Assembly: GCF_014648595.1 (NCBI RefSeq)
Contig: NZ_BMRK01000003.1
Coordinates: 189,287-253,286, forward strand
Source: Nocardioides luteus
Lineage (GTDB): Bacteria > Actinomycetota > Actinomycetes > Propionibacteriales > Nocardioidaceae
Direction of reading: 5' to 3'
Length of the DNA: 64,000 bases
Below, one piece after another: positions 1 to 11,046 of this stretch. Under the pieces are notes generated by a model. The model did not search any database, was not told the DNA's origin, and worked only from the letters and a program-made list of their open reading frames with translations. Each line of letters begins with the position of its first letter. Within the stretch, counting starts at the first letter, position 1. The position numbers and the translations under genes are program-made.

Positions 1-11
1 GTGGGCACGAT

Positions 12-47
12 CGTGCCGTCTCGGCCGACCGGGCTGACGCTTCGACC
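12..47. repeat. 36-bp dispersed repeat, copy 1
   Basis: This 36-base segment matches 42337-42372 in inverted orientation with one mismatch. It lies just past the stop codon of the gene ending at 50 and runs towards the window edge, so more of the element may lie outside. It carries the motif CTCGGCCGAC, also found in the repeat cluster at 42318-42452. Function unknown. Confidence 0.6.
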
Positions 48-49
48 TG

Positions 50-793
50 TCAGTTCTTCGGGGAGTCGGGCTCGGTACGCGGCAGGGCGGTGCCCGGCTT
101 GTAGAGGCCGAACGTGGCCGTCGACGGCTCGCCACCGAGGGCGGAGGCGACGATCACGAAGAAGTTCGGCTTCACCCACGGGCCGTGCCCGGTGCACTCC
201 CCGGCCACCACACGGCGACCGGACCAGGTCAGCGGGAGCGTCGTGGGGGTGTCGCGGCGTACGACGATCTCCTTGCGCGGGACCGCCTTCGGGCAGACCA
301 CGGTCGACCAGACCAGGTCGCCGCTCTTCTGCGAGATCCGCACCTGCAGCGCGTCCGAGGAGAGCTTCCACATGCAGGCGGAGGCCTTCACCGTCCGCAG
401 CTTCAACGGGATGGTGACGTTGTCCTCGGCGTAGCCGTTGGCGACAGCGGGCTCGACCACGATGTCGGAGGGCGAGCACTCGCCGGTCGGCTCCGGCGGC
501 TTGCTGCTCTTCGGCTTCGTCGGCTTCTTCTCACCCGCGTCGCCCTTGTCGCCGGAGTCGCCGGCCTTGCCGTCCTTCGTCGACGGCTTCGCGTCGGGCG
601 TCGGGGTGACGGTCACCGTCGCGGTGGGCTGGTCGGCGACCGTCGCAGCGGACTCGTCAGGGTCGTCGGAGGCGTTGGAGAAGAACCGCGCGATCCCGAC
701 GATCAGCAGGAGAGCGATGCCAAGCACGGCGAGCCGCCGGCGCCAGTAGACCGAAGCCGGCAGCCGTCCTCCACTCCTTCGCGCGCGGGCCAT
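50..793 (-). CDS. Membrane-anchored extracytoplasmic protein of unknown function
   Basis: A 247-residue protein, not recognised as a named family. From the chosen start (MARARRSGG) there is a basic N-terminus, one membrane segment at about residues 20-37 (LAVLGIALLLIVGIARFF), then a Thr/Lys/Gly-rich low-complexity linker of about 60 residues. A C-terminal domain of about 130 residues follows, containing several cysteines, so disulfides are possible. It probably sits on the outer face of the membrane. A longer reading frame upstream would overlap mutY; the start at 793 puts the membrane segment near the N-terminus and leaves an 80-bp divergent gap to mutY. That pairing is common in actinobacteria and suggests a shared promoter region. 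No enzyme motif is visible. Confidence 0.7.
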   Translation of the reverse strand: MARARRSGGRLPASVYWRRRLAVLGIALLLIVGIARFFSNASDDPDESAATVADQPTATVTVTPTPDAKPSTKDGKAGDSGDKGDAGEKKPTKPKSSKPPEPTGECSPSDIVVEPAVANGYAEDNVTIPLKLRTVKASACMWKLSSDALQVRISQKSGDLVWSTVVCPKAVPRKEIVVRRDTPTTLPLTWSGRRVVAGECTGHGPWVKPNFFVIVASALGGEPSTATFGLYKPGTALPRTEPDSPKN

Positions 794-872
794 AGGCGAC
801 ACGGTAGTGACCCCGCGCCCTGGTTTCGGGGTGCCACTCCGAGCAATACCTGTCGCACGGCACAATCTGGGT

Positions 873-1739
873 GTGACCGAACTCCACGACACCGTTCTGG
901 ACTGGTACGACGCCAACGCCCGCGACCTTCCCTGGCGCTCCGCGACCGCCTCCGCGTGGTCGGTGATGGTCAGCGAGTTCATGCTCCAGCAGACCCCCGT
1001 CTCCCGCGTCCTGCCGATCCACGAGGCGTGGATGGAGCGCTGGCCGACCCCGGCCGATCTGGCCGCGGAGCCGACCGGCGAGGCAGTACGCGCCTGGGGC
1101 CGTCTCGGCTATCCCCGCCGTGCGCTCCGCCTGCACGCCGCCGCCACCGCGATCGTCGAGCAGCACGACGGTGAGGTGCCGGCCTCCTACGACGAGCTGA
1201 TCGCCCTCCCCGGCGTCGGCGACTACACCGCCGCCGCCATCGCGACCTTCGCCTACGGCAAGCGCCACGTCGTCCTCGACACGAACGTACGTCGCGTCTT
1301 CGCGCGCACTCTCAGCGGAGTCGAGTTCCCCGCGCAGTCGGTGAACAAGGCCGAGAGGGAGCTCGCCGCCGGCGTACTCCCCCTCGACGAGCCCACCGCC
1401 GCCACCTGGTCCGTCGCCGTGATGGAGCTCGGCGCACTGGTCTGCACCGCGGCCAACCCGTCCTGCACCCGCTGCCCCGTCGCCGACCTCTGCGCCTGGC
1501 GCGCCGCCGGCCACCCCGCGTACGACGGCCCGCCCCGCAAGGTGCAGACCTGGGCCGGCACCGATCGCCAATGCCGGGGCCGGCTGATGGCCGTACTCCG
1601 CGACGCCGACGCCCCCGTCCACCGCAGCCGCCTCGACACCGTCTGGTCCGACGAGACCCAGCGCCGCCGCGCCCTAGAAGGACTCCTGAAGGACAATCTC
1701 GCCAAAGAGGTAGAGCCAGACTTCTTCGCCCTCCCCTGA
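873..1739 (+). CDS. mutY: A/G-specific adenine DNA glycosylase MutY
   Basis: A base-excision repair enzyme that removes adenine mispaired with 8-oxoguanine. The 288-residue product from GTG 873 contains the catalytic Glu35 in SEFMLQQT, the helix-hairpin-helix LPGVGDYTA (residues 112-120) and the catalytic Asp136 in LDTNVRRV. A canonical 4Fe-4S loop follows: Cys191, Cys198, Cys201, Cys207 (C-x6-C-x2-C-x5-C). Only about 80 residues follow the cluster, so the C-terminal 8-oxoG-recognition domain is much shorter than in the 350-residue E. coli enzyme, as is usual in actinobacteria. An in-frame ATG at 807 would almost touch the divergent gene, so the internal GTG (VTELHDT) is preferred. Confidence 0.93.
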   Translation: MTELHDTVLDWYDANARDLPWRSATASAWSVMVSEFMLQQTPVSRVLPIHEAWMERWPTPADLAAEPTGEAVRAWGRLGYPRRALRLHAAATAIVEQHDGEVPASYDELIALPGVGDYTAAAIATFAYGKRHVVLDTNVRRVFARTLSGVEFPAQSVNKAERELAAGVLPLDEPTAATWSVAVMELGALVCTAANPSCTRCPVADLCAWRAAGHPAYDGPPRKVQTWAGTDRQCRGRLMAVLRDADAPVHRSRLDTVWSDETQRRRALEGLLKDNLAKEVEPDFFALP

Positions 1740-1744
1740 CACCC

Positions 1745-1860
1745 CGCCGAGACGTCAGTTATCGACGGCGAGACGTCATAAATCCGGCGTACGGCAAAAG
1801 GATCGACGCCGAGCGGCCAGAATTTCTGACCACTCGGCGTCGATTACTGACTTCTCGGCG
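1745..1860. repeat. Nested inverted repeats between convergent mutY and clpC
   Basis: The whole gap between the two convergent stop codons is a nested palindrome. The outer arms, 1745-1766 and 1839-1860, are 22 bases each with two mismatches. The inner arms, 1802-1813 and 1833-1844 (ATCGACGCCGAG), pair perfectly, and a further CAGAA/TTCTG pairing sits in the inner loop. It could act as a bidirectional terminator. Its repeated unit CTGACnnCTCGGCG in both orientations also appears at 42318-42452, so it may belong to a dispersed repeat family. Confidence 0.75.
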
Positions 1861-4422
<2,562 letters not shown>

Positions 4423-4498
4423 GTACGCATCTCTCCTATAAGAATCTGGGGCGCAGGCGCCCACCGGACTGCTCCGGCTGGGCGGTCTCACCGGGAAA

Positions 4499-4526
4499 CA
4501 ACCCCACAGACAGCCTACGCGTTCCC
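4499..4526 (-). promoter_or_regulatory. Possible SigR/SigH-type promoter of clpC
   Basis: On the minus strand GGGAAC (4526-4521) and GTTG (4502-4499) are separated by exactly 18 bases. This fits the GGGAAT-N18-GTT pattern of thiol-oxidative-stress sigma factors. It lies about 80 bases before the clpC start. clpC is a known target of such sigma factors in actinobacteria; its use here is inferred. Confidence 0.45.
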
Positions 4527-4544
4527 GACAACACATCGCGATCC

Positions 4545-4561
4545 GTGCGCTGAGAGCGAAC
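4545..4561 (-). promoter_or_regulatory. ClgR-type operator upstream of clpC
   Basis: The minus strand reads GTTCGCTCTCAGCGCAC, matching the ClgR consensus GTTCGC-N5-GCG with near-palindromic flanks. It lies just upstream of the SigR-like promoter and about 125 bases before the clpC start. ClgR activates clp genes in Streptomyces, Corynebacterium and Mycobacterium. Confidence 0.6.
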
Positions 4562-4659
4562 ACGGCGTGCCGTACGCCGGGCAGCACCCCTCACACGAAG
4601 GCGGCTGCCGCGCCCCGCAGGACACGGCAGCCGGTCGTCGCTGCGTCCAGACCGACGGG

Positions 4660-4983
4660 TCAGTGAGCCGCCTCGAAAGCGGCCCGGACGTCCGCCGGAA
4701 TACGACCACGGTCGGGAACGGAGTAACCGTTGGCCTTTCCCCACTCGCGCATGACCTTCGGCGTCGTTCCACCGGCGGCGGCGGCTTTCTTCGCGCCGCT
4801 CCGGCGACCGCTCACCTTCTGGGCGTGACCGATGAAGAGCGCGAGAGAATCACGCAGCTTTGCCGCATTGGCTTCGCTGAGATCAATCTCGTAGGAGGTG
4901 CCGTCCAGGGCAAAAGACACCGTCTCAGCAGCTTCCGAGCCGTCGATGTCATCCTCGAGGATGATCTGAACCTTCTTTGCCAT
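4660..4983 (-). CDS. lsr2: Nucleoid-associated protein Lsr2
   Basis: An H-NS-like DNA bridging protein and xenogeneic silencer found only in actinobacteria. The 107-residue product starts at MAKKVQIILEDDIDG, preceded by GGTAGGA. The N-terminal half is the dimerisation domain (VSFALDGTSYEIDLSE). After an Ala/Lys-rich linker, the C-terminal DNA-binding domain ends in REWGKANGYSVPDRGRIPADV, whose RGR triad enters the minor groove of AT-rich DNA. The length is normal for the family. Its upstream gap (4984-5106) is clearly more AT-rich than the surroundings, which would fit autoregulation. In mycobacteria lysS lies between lsr2 and the pan genes; it is absent here. Confidence 0.96.
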   Translation of the reverse strand: MAKKVQIILEDDIDGSEAAETVSFALDGTSYEIDLSEANAAKLRDSLALFIGHAQKVSGRRSGAKKAAAAGGTTPKVMREWGKANGYSVPDRGRIPADVRAAFEAAH

Positions 4984-5106
4984 GTTCCTACCTTCACTGC
5001 TCTTCTTCACCCGAAAAGGGGCCGAATATAGCCATCTCCGAAAATGAGACGCCCATAGCATTACATACGAGCAGGTCGGATCAACAGATCGCCATACTGA
5101 AAGGCG

Positions 5107-5889
5107 TTAACGAATAGCGTTTCTCTGGAATATCAGTTCGAGGCCTTGCATCGTGAGTCCTGGTGAATACGCGGAGAAGCATTTGCACTCTCCCACCACG
5201 AACTCGGCCAGATAGCCGGTCGCTATCACCGTCACATCATCGGCGGACACACCGAGCTCGGCGATGATCCGGGCGACCAGTCCCTCGACCTGTGCGGCGA
5301 CCCCGAAGACCATCCCCGACTGGAGCGCCTCGACGGTGTTCTTGGCGATCACCGACCGCGGCCGGGCGAGCTCGACCTTGCGCAGCTGCGCGCCCCGGCG
5401 GCCCAGCGCCTCGAGCGACAGCTCGATCCCCGGCAGGATCGCGCCGCCGACGTACTGTCCTGCAGGGTTGACCACGTCGAAGGTCGTCGCGGTGCCGCGG
5501 AAGTCGACCACGATCGCGGGCCCGCCGTGGAGGGCCACGGCCGCGACCGCGTTGGCGATGCGGTCGGTGCCGACCTCGCGCGGGTTGTCCATGAGGATCG
5601 GGATGCCGGAGCGTACGCCCGGCTCGACCACCACGCACGCGACCGACGCCAGGTGGCGGCCGATCATCTCGCGCCACTCGTGCAGCACCGAGGGCACGGT
5701 CGCGCACACGACCACGCCGTCCACGCTCGCCACCAACGGGTCACCGAGGGTGCCGCGCAGCAGCGCCCACCACTCGTCGGCGGTGCGGTGCTCCAGGGTG
5801 GAGACCCGCCAGTCCGCGGACACGACGCCGTCGGCGATCAGCCCCAGGACGGTGTGGCTGTTGCCGATGTTGACAGCGAGCAGGGACAT
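5107..5889 (-). CDS. coaX: Type III pantothenate kinase CoaX, with altered phosphate-loop residues
   Basis: By family, this phosphorylates pantothenate, the first step of CoA synthesis. The 260-residue length and overall sequence fit CoaX. The GTDR motif holds Asp109, the usual catalytic base, and the C-terminal GLELIFQRN is present. Two conserved sites differ. The N-terminal phosphate-binding motif, normally DxGNT, reads NIGNS, with Asn7 in place of the near-invariant Asp. The DFGTATT motif reads DFRGTATT, with an extra Arg131 from a 3-base in-frame insertion. Activity may be reduced or lost, or a type I kinase elsewhere may do the job. It is the last gene of the pan/nad operon, 11 bases after nadC. 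Confidence 0.85.
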   Translation of the reverse strand: MSLLAVNIGNSHTVLGLIADGVVSADWRVSTLEHRTADEWWALLRGTLGDPLVASVDGVVVCATVPSVLHEWREMIGRHLASVACVVVEPGVRSGIPILMDNPREVGTDRIANAVAAVALHGGPAIVVDFRGTATTFDVVNPAGQYVGGAILPGIELSLEALGRRGAQLRKVELARPRSVIAKNTVEALQSGMVFGVAAQVEGLVARIIAELGVSADDVTVIATGYLAEFVVGECKCFSAYSPGLTMQGLELIFQRNAIR

Positions 5890-5900
5890 GGCGGGACGCC

Positions 5901-6830
5901 TCAGCCCTCGGACAGGTCGAAGCCGATGTCGAAGACCTTCACCGAGTGGGTGAGGGCGCCGACGGAGAGGTAGTCGACGCCGGTCTCGGCGACCTCGCGG
6001 GCGCGGTCGAGGGTAAGCCCGCCGGAGGCCTCGAGCACCGCGCGACCGGCGGTGATCGCGACGGCCTCCTTCATCATCGCGGTGGACATGTTGTCGAGCA
6101 TGATCCGGCCGCAGCCCGCGTCGAGCAGCGCGGAGAGCTCCTCCAGCGTGGTCACCTCGACCTCGATCGGCACGTCGGGGTAGGCGAACTTCACGGCTTC
6201 GTAGGCCTGCACGGCGCCGCCGGCGGCGACGATGTGGTTGTCCTTGACCAGCGCCATGTCGGAGAGCGCCATCCGGTGGTTGGCACCGCCGCCGCAGCGC
6301 ACCGCGTACTTCTCCAGCGCCCGGAAGCCCGGCAGCGTCTTGCGGGTGTCGAGCACCTGCGCGCCGGTGCCTTCCAGCTCCTCGGTCCAGGCCGCGACCC
6401 CGGTGGCGACACCGGAGAGGTGGGAGGCGTAGTTGAGAGCAGTACGCTCCGCGGTCAGCAGACCGCGGGTCGACCCGGCGATGCGCATGATGATGTCGCC
6501 CGCCTTGACCTTGGAGCCGTCCCGGACACGGTCGGTGACCTCGACCGAGTCGCCCATGACGTACGCGAAGACGAGCTCGGCCACGCCGAGGCCGGCCACC
6601 ACGCCGTCCTCCCGGGCGGCGAAGACGCCGACGCCGGTGGAGTCGGGGGCGATCGTCGCGACCGAGGTGACGTCCTCGCTGGGCATCTCGCCAGGAGCCA
6701 CCATGGGCAGGTCCTCGTCGAGAGCGAGCTCTACGGCGTCGTAGACCTCGCCGGCGTCCAGACCCGCCTGGGTCAGCTCGTCACGCAGAGACTGCGGGAT
6801 CTCGTCGAAGGGCACGCGTCGGATGGTCAT
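5901..6830 (-). CDS. nadC: Nicotinate-nucleotide pyrophosphorylase (quinolinate phosphoribosyltransferase)
   Basis: Converts quinolinate and PRPP to nicotinate mononucleotide, CO2 and pyrophosphate in de novo NAD synthesis. The 309-residue product carries the characteristic TAERTALNYASHLSGVAT, the TRKTLPGFRALEKYAVRCGG active-site stretch, KDNH, and the barrel-end motif EASGGLTL. The ATG overlaps the nadB stop as TGATG, indicating translational coupling. nadA is not in this window, so quinolinate synthase must be encoded elsewhere. The length and all conserved basic residues look normal. Confidence 0.95.
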   Translation of the reverse strand: MTIRRVPFDEIPQSLRDELTQAGLDAGEVYDAVELALDEDLPMVAPGEMPSEDVTSVATIAPDSTGVGVFAAREDGVVAGLGVAELVFAYVMGDSVEVTDRVRDGSKVKAGDIIMRIAGSTRGLLTAERTALNYASHLSGVATGVAAWTEELEGTGAQVLDTRKTLPGFRALEKYAVRCGGGANHRMALSDMALVKDNHIVAAGGAVQAYEAVKFAYPDVPIEVEVTTLEELSALLDAGCGRIMLDNMSTAMMKEAVAITAGRAVLEASGGLTLDRAREVAETGVDYLSVGALTHSVKVFDIGFDLSEG

Positions 6831-8527
6831 CAGGCTCCTGCCAGGGTTGTCGGGTTCTGGATCGGGGTCTGGGACGGGTCGGTCGCAGCACCCGGGGTGA
6901 ACGTGGCGACAGTCTCGCCGTCCCGGAGCCGCACGTCGAAATGGCCGGCGAAACCGGCGTCGTCGCGCTCGGCGAAGTCCTCGCGCCAGTGGGACCCGCG
7001 GGTCTCCTCGCGCAGCAGCGCAGACTTGGCGAGCGCGAGCGAGACGGTCAGCAGGTTGGTCGCCTCCCAGGCGGCCGGGTCGATCTCGGTCGCCGGGGTC
7101 CGGCCGAGCTGCTCGAGCGTCTCGACCGCCTCGGCGAGTCCGGTCGCGTTGCGCAGCACGCCGACCTTGGTCGTCATCGTCTCCTGCAGCGTCTTGAGCG
7201 CGCTGCCGGGCACGAGGGCGCGGCCGGTGGCGGCACCCGGGGCCGGGTCCTCCAGCTGGCGCAGCTCGCCGGGCAGGACCTCGGCGATCCGGCGCGAGAA
7301 GACCAGCCCCTCGAGCAGCGAGTTGGAGGCCAGCCGGTTGGCGCCGTGGACGCCGCTGCAGGCGACCTCTCCGGTGGCGTAGAGGCCGGGTACGTCGCTG
7401 CGACCCCACAGGTCGGTGCGCACGCCACCCGAGGCGTAGTGGCAGGCCGGAGCGACGGGGATCAGGTCCACGGACGGCTCGACGCCGTGGGAGCGGAGCG
7501 AGGCGAGGATGTTGGGGAAACGGCGCTCCCAGAAGGCGGCCGACGTCTCCTGCGCACCGCCCAGGTGACGCGCGTCGAGCCACATGTTCGTCCGCCCGGT
7601 ATCGAGCATCCGCTTCATGATCGCCTTGGAGACGATGTCGCGCGGAGCGAGGTCGCCGAGCTCGTGCACACCCTCCATGAGCCGGTTGCCGTCCCAGTCG
7701 ACCAGGAAGGCGCCCTCGCCGCGTACGGCCTCGGAGATCAGCGGCTGCTGGCCGCGGGAGTCCTCGCCGAGATACATCACCGTGGGGTGGAACTGCACGA
7801 ACTCGAGGTCGCGCAGCGTCGCCCCGGCGCGCAACGCGATCGCCATCCCGTCGGCGGTCGCGACCGCCGGGTTGGTGGTCTGCGAGAAGACCTGGCCGAG
7901 GCCGCCGGAGGCGAGCACGACCGCCCGGGTACGTACGATCCCGACGCCGTCGGCGTCGCCCTCCCCCATCACGTGGATGGTCAGGCCGGCCACACCGCCG
8001 TCGGCGGCGGTCAGCAGGTCGACGACCATCGCGTGCTCGAAGACCATGATCTCCGGTGCACGCCGGACGGCTTCCATCAGCGCCCGCTGGATCTCCGCGC
8101 CGGTCGCGTCGCCGTCGGCGTGCGCGATCCGGTCACGGCGGTGGCCGCCCTCGCGGGTCAGCGACAGGTTGCCGGCAGGGTCCTTGTCGAACTCCGCGCC
8201 CCAAGCGATCAGCTCGCGCACCGCCTCGGCACCCTCGCCGACCAGGACGCGTACGGCCTCCAGGTCGCACGCTCCGGCGCCCGCCACGAGGGTGTCTACC
8301 TCGTGCTGGTCGGGGGTGTCCCCCTCGCCGAGCGCGGCCGCGATGCCGCCCTGCGCCCACTGTGTCGAGCCGGCCTGGAGCACGTCCTTGGTCACGACGG
8401 CGACCCGCTCGACCTGGTCCTTCAGCCGTAGCGCCGCGGTCAGCCCGGCGATCCCCGAGCCCACCACGATCACGTCCGCCCACTCGGTCCAGCCCGGATC
8501 GCGGGCGGAGAGCAGCTGCATGTTCAT
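6830..8527 (-). CDS. nadB: L-aspartate oxidase
   Basis: A flavoenzyme that oxidises L-aspartate to iminoaspartate for quinolinate synthesis. The 565-residue product begins with an FAD-binding fold (VVGSGIAGLTAALRL, about 20-34). It includes the substrate-site stretches TREGGHRRDRIAHADGDATG and EFVQFHPT, and the C-terminal helical domain of the succinate dehydrogenase/fumarate reductase flavoprotein family. HYASGGVRTD and SNSLLEGLVF are typical of NadB. It lies 9 bases after panD and overlaps nadC by one base, placing NAD and pantothenate synthesis in one transcript. Confidence 0.95.
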   Translation of the reverse strand: MNMQLLSARDPGWTEWADVIVVGSGIAGLTAALRLKDQVERVAVVTKDVLQAGSTQWAQGGIAAALGEGDTPDQHEVDTLVAGAGACDLEAVRVLVGEGAEAVRELIAWGAEFDKDPAGNLSLTREGGHRRDRIAHADGDATGAEIQRALMEAVRRAPEIMVFEHAMVVDLLTAADGGVAGLTIHVMGEGDADGVGIVRTRAVVLASGGLGQVFSQTTNPAVATADGMAIALRAGATLRDLEFVQFHPTVMYLGEDSRGQQPLISEAVRGEGAFLVDWDGNRLMEGVHELGDLAPRDIVSKAIMKRMLDTGRTNMWLDARHLGGAQETSAAFWERRFPNILASLRSHGVEPSVDLIPVAPACHYASGGVRTDLWGRSDVPGLYATGEVACSGVHGANRLASNSLLEGLVFSRRIAEVLPGELRQLEDPAPGAATGRALVPGSALKTLQETMTTKVGVLRNATGLAEAVETLEQLGRTPATEIDPAAWEATNLLTVSLALAKSALLREETRGSHWREDFAERDDAGFAGHFDVRLRDGETVATFTPGAATDPSQTPIQNPTTLAGA

Positions 8528-8536
8528 AGCGGCACG

Positions 8537-8962
8537 CTACTGCGTGAGAACGAGCGGTCCACGCATCTGGTCGGTCCCCGGGACCGGCTCGCTCCTGTCG
8601 GAGCCGAGCGCGATGATGTGGTTGTCGGCGTCGACGTGCACGACGTGCGGCTCGAACGCCTTGGCCTCCTCGGTGGTCATCTGCGCGTACGCGATCAGGA
8701 TGACCAGGTCGCCGGGGTGGACCAGGTGGGCGGCGGCGCCGTTGATGCCGAGCACGCCGCTGCCGCGCTCGCCCGCGATCGTGTAGGTCTCCAGGCGGGC
8801 ACCGTTGGTGATGTCGACGATGGAGACCAGCTCGCCGGGGAGGATGTCCGCGGCGTCGAGGAGGTCGGCGTCGACGGTCACCGAGCCGACGTAGTGGAGG
8901 TCTGCCTGGGTGACCGTGGCGCGGTGGATCTTGCCGGTCATCATGGTGCGCAGACGGGTCAT
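8537..8962 (-). CDS. panD: Aspartate 1-decarboxylase (pyruvoyl enzyme precursor)
   Basis: Makes beta-alanine from L-aspartate for pantothenate synthesis. The 141-residue proenzyme has the self-processing site Gly26-Ser27 in [10 protein letters not shown]; cleavage generates the pyruvoyl cofactor on Ser27. The [22 protein letters not shown] core is intact. The C-terminus extends some 20 residues beyond the catalytic core, as in mycobacterial PanD. The start overlaps the panC stop (ATGA), so panC and panD, which supply the final step and its beta-alanine substrate, are translationally coupled. Confidence 0.95.
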   Translation of the reverse strand: MTRLRTMMTGKIHRATVTQADLHYVGSVTVDADLLDAADILPGELVSIVDITNGARLETYTIAGERGSGVLGINGAAAHLVHPGDLVILIAYAQMTTEEAKAFEPHVVHVDADNHIIALGSDRSEPVPGTDQMRGPLVLTQ

Positions 8963-9843
8963 CGGGGTGCTCCGATCGTGAGGCTCATGTTGTCGATGAG
9001 TCGAGTGGTGCCGACACGGGCGGCGACGAGGATCCGGGCGTCGGTGCCCGGCTCCGGGTTGGCGGGCAGGTCGCCCAGCGCGGGGTCGGTGACCACGAGG
9101 TAGTCGAGGTCGACGTCCTTGCCGCGGCGCAGCTCGGCGCGCGCCGCCTGGAGCGCGGCCTCGACGCCGTGCTCGGCCTCGCGCTGCGCGGCGTAGAGCG
9201 CCTGCGACAGCGTGGTGGCCTCCGCGCGCTGGTCGGGCGTGAGATAGCGGTTGCGGGAGGAGAGGGCCAGGCCGTCCGGCTCGCGCTGCGTGGGCGCGCC
9301 GACGACGTCGACCCCGAGGCACAGGTCGGAGGACATCCGACGGATCAGGGCGAGCTGCTGGTAGTCCTTCTCGCCGAAGACGGCGACATCGGGCCGGACC
9401 AGGCCGAACAGCTTCGCGACGACGGTGAGCACGCCCCCGAAGTGGCCCGGACGGGTCTTGCCCTCGAGCACCTCGGCCAGCGGGCCGGGAGCGACGGTGA
9501 CGTCCTCGCTGGTCGAGCCTGTCGAGACCCCACCCGGGTAGACCTCGTCGACCGACGGCGCGAAGACGACGTCCACGCCCTCGCGCTCGCAGACCTCCAG
9601 GTCGGCCTCGAGGGTGCGCGGGTAGCGGTCGAGGTCCTCGCCCGCGCCGAACTGCAGCGGGTTGACGAAGATCGAGACCACGACGGGTCCGCCGCCGACC
9701 CGTTCACGAGCGACGCGCATCAGCGACGCGTGGCCCTCGTGGAGCGCGCCCATGGTGGGCACGAAGCCGACCACGGCGCCGTCGCGGCGGGCAGGAGCGA
9801 GCAGCTTCGCGAGCTCCTCGCGAGTCGAAGCCAACTGGGTCAT
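8959..9843 (-). CDS. panC: Pantothenate synthetase with an in-frame repeat-derived insertion
   Basis: Condenses pantoate and beta-alanine using ATP. The 294-residue product has the nucleotide-binding [10 protein letters not shown] (29-38), VNPLQF, the FGEKDYQQL loop, and LSSRNRYL. Between VYPGG and the conserved PGPL loop it carries VSTGSTS (106-112), encoded exactly by a copy of the palindromic repeat at 9511-9529. Other PanC proteins I know are shorter here, so the repeat seems to have been tolerated in a surface loop without breaking the frame. The ATG overlaps the stop of the upstream DUF2520 gene (TGATG). Confidence 0.95.
   Translation of the reverse strand: MTQLASTREELAKLLAPARRDGAVVGFVPTMGALHEGHASLMRVARERVGGGPVVVSIFVNPLQFGAGEDLDRYPRTLEADLEVCEREGVDVVFAPSVDEVYPGGVSTGSTSEDVTVAPGPLAEVLEGKTRPGHFGGVLTVVAKLFGLVRPDVAVFGEKDYQQLALIRRMSSDLCLGVDVVGAPTQREPDGLALSSRNRYLTPDQRAEATTLSQALYAAQREAEHGVEAALQAARAELRRGKDVDLDYLVVTDPALGDLPANPEPGTDARILVAARVGTTRLIDNMSLTIGAPR
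9511..9529 (-). repeat. Palindromic repeat R1 inside panC
   Basis: The minus strand reads GGTCTCGACAGGCTCGACC, a 19-base imperfect palindrome found at least seven times in this window. In panC it is translated in the frame giving VSTGST. It is an exact match to the copies at 54875-54893 and 54908-54926. Confidence 0.85.
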
Positions 9844-10796
9844 CACGGGTTCCAGGTGTGCAGCGGGCGCGGCAGCGGCTGCACGGCGGCGCGGTCGGCG
9901 TCGTCGAGCAGCTTCTTGATCTTGAGCGCGCGGATGGGCAGCAGGCGGCCGTCGGAGACGGCCCGGTCGAGGGTGGCGCGCGCCATCGAGACGTACGAGG
10001 CCAGCGTCTGCGGCGCGTTGACGCGGATGTCGTCGAGGTGGGCCGCGACGGTGCCGGCGTCGCCGCGGACGATCGGGCCGGTGAGGGCCGCGTCGCCGTG
10101 GTCGAGGGCGTTGTCGAGGGCGGCGGTCAGCAGCGGGCGCAGCGTGCCGGCGGGGTCGGTGGCGCCCGCGGCGGAGAGGATCTCCATCGCCTCGGTGACC
10201 AGGGTGACCAGGTGGTTCGCACCGTGGGCGAGCCCGGCGTGGTAGAGCGTGCGCATCTCCTCGGGCACCCACATCGGCTTGCCACCGAGGTCGCCGACGA
10301 GCGCCTCGGCGAACGCCCGGTCGGCCGCGGTGGCGGCGGTCAGGCCGAAGACGCAGCCGGAGAGCCGGCCGAGGTCGACCGCGGTGCCGGAGAAGGTCAT
10401 CGCCGGATGGATGGCCATCACGTGCGCGCCGATCGCGGCGGCCGGCTCGAGGATCGCCAGGCCGTGGCGGCCGGAGGTGTGCGCGACGTACATCCCGGGG
10501 CGGATGGCGCCGGCGTCGGTCATCGTCTGCACGACGTTGCCGAGCATGTCGTCGGGGACGGTGAGGAGCAGCAGGTCGCAGGATCTCGCCACCGCGGTCG
10601 GCTTCTCGACCGGGACACCCGGGAGGAGCGAGGCGATGCGTGCGCGAGAGGCGTCGGACTCGCCTGCGACGGAGACGATCGTGTGGCCACCGGCCGAAGC
10701 GGCGCCCGAGGCGATGGTGGGGTTGCGCAGCGCGGCTGCGAGGACGGCCCCGACGCGACCAGCGCCGACGACGCCCACCCTGAGCGGGTGGTTCAT
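9843..10796 (-). CDS. Rossmann-fold DUF2520 oxidoreductase-like protein
   Basis: A 317-residue protein with an N-terminal NAD(P)-binding Rossmann fold ([17 protein letters not shown], about 7-23) and a C-terminal helical DUF2520 domain (about 155-300). The overall plan resembles 6-phosphogluconate/ketopantoate reductases ([24 protein letters not shown]). Its fixed position directly upstream of panC, with a TGATG overlap, suggests a role in pantothenate or related metabolism, possibly as an alternative ketopantoate reductase, but no experiment I know of settles this. It is the first gene of the DUF2520-panC-panD-nadB-nadC-coaX operon. The start at MNHPLRVG is preferred because the longer frame has a long low-complexity prefix. 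Confidence 0.85.
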   Translation of the reverse strand: MNHPLRVGVVGAGRVGAVLAAALRNPTIASGAASAGGHTIVSVAGESDASRARIASLLPGVPVEKPTAVARSCDLLLLTVPDDMLGNVVQTMTDAGAIRPGMYVAHTSGRHGLAILEPAAAIGAHVMAIHPAMTFSGTAVDLGRLSGCVFGLTAATAADRAFAEALVGDLGGKPMWVPEEMRTLYHAGLAHGANHLVTLVTEAMEILSAAGATDPAGTLRPLLTAALDNALDHGDAALTGPIVRGDAGTVAAHLDDIRVNAPQTLASYVSMARATLDRAVSDGRLLPIRALKIKKLLDDADRAAVQPLPRPLHTWNP

Positions 10797-10950
10797 GGTG
10801 GTAGACCTTTCGTTCCAGTCCCTCCGACCACTCCCCCGTGTGAGCGGAGCCGGGATGGGTACCAGACGTTGTGCCTGCGTGCGCTCAGCCACTGTGACCG
10901 AGCCGAAACAACGGTACGCCGCCGTTCACTCTTCCGAAACATCACGATCG

Positions 10951-10966
10951 CGTGACTGCGATCACA
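10951..10966. promoter_or_regulatory. Possible CRP/GlxR-type operator in a divergent promoter region
   Basis: The sequence CGTGACTGCGATCACA has GTGA and TCAC half-sites spaced by six bases, close to the actinobacterial CRP/GlxR consensus TGTGA-N6-TCACA. It lies in the 250-base gap between the divergent pan/nad operon and the polysaccharide block, about 80 bases before the CDP-ribitol synthase start. Which side it regulates, if any, is unknown. Confidence 0.4.
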
Positions 10967-11046
10967 CCAGCCGCGTCGTCCATCGGGACCACACGACGGA
11001 CCCACGGCCCGGTATCACATCGCACCCGGCATTGGAGTCGATACTG

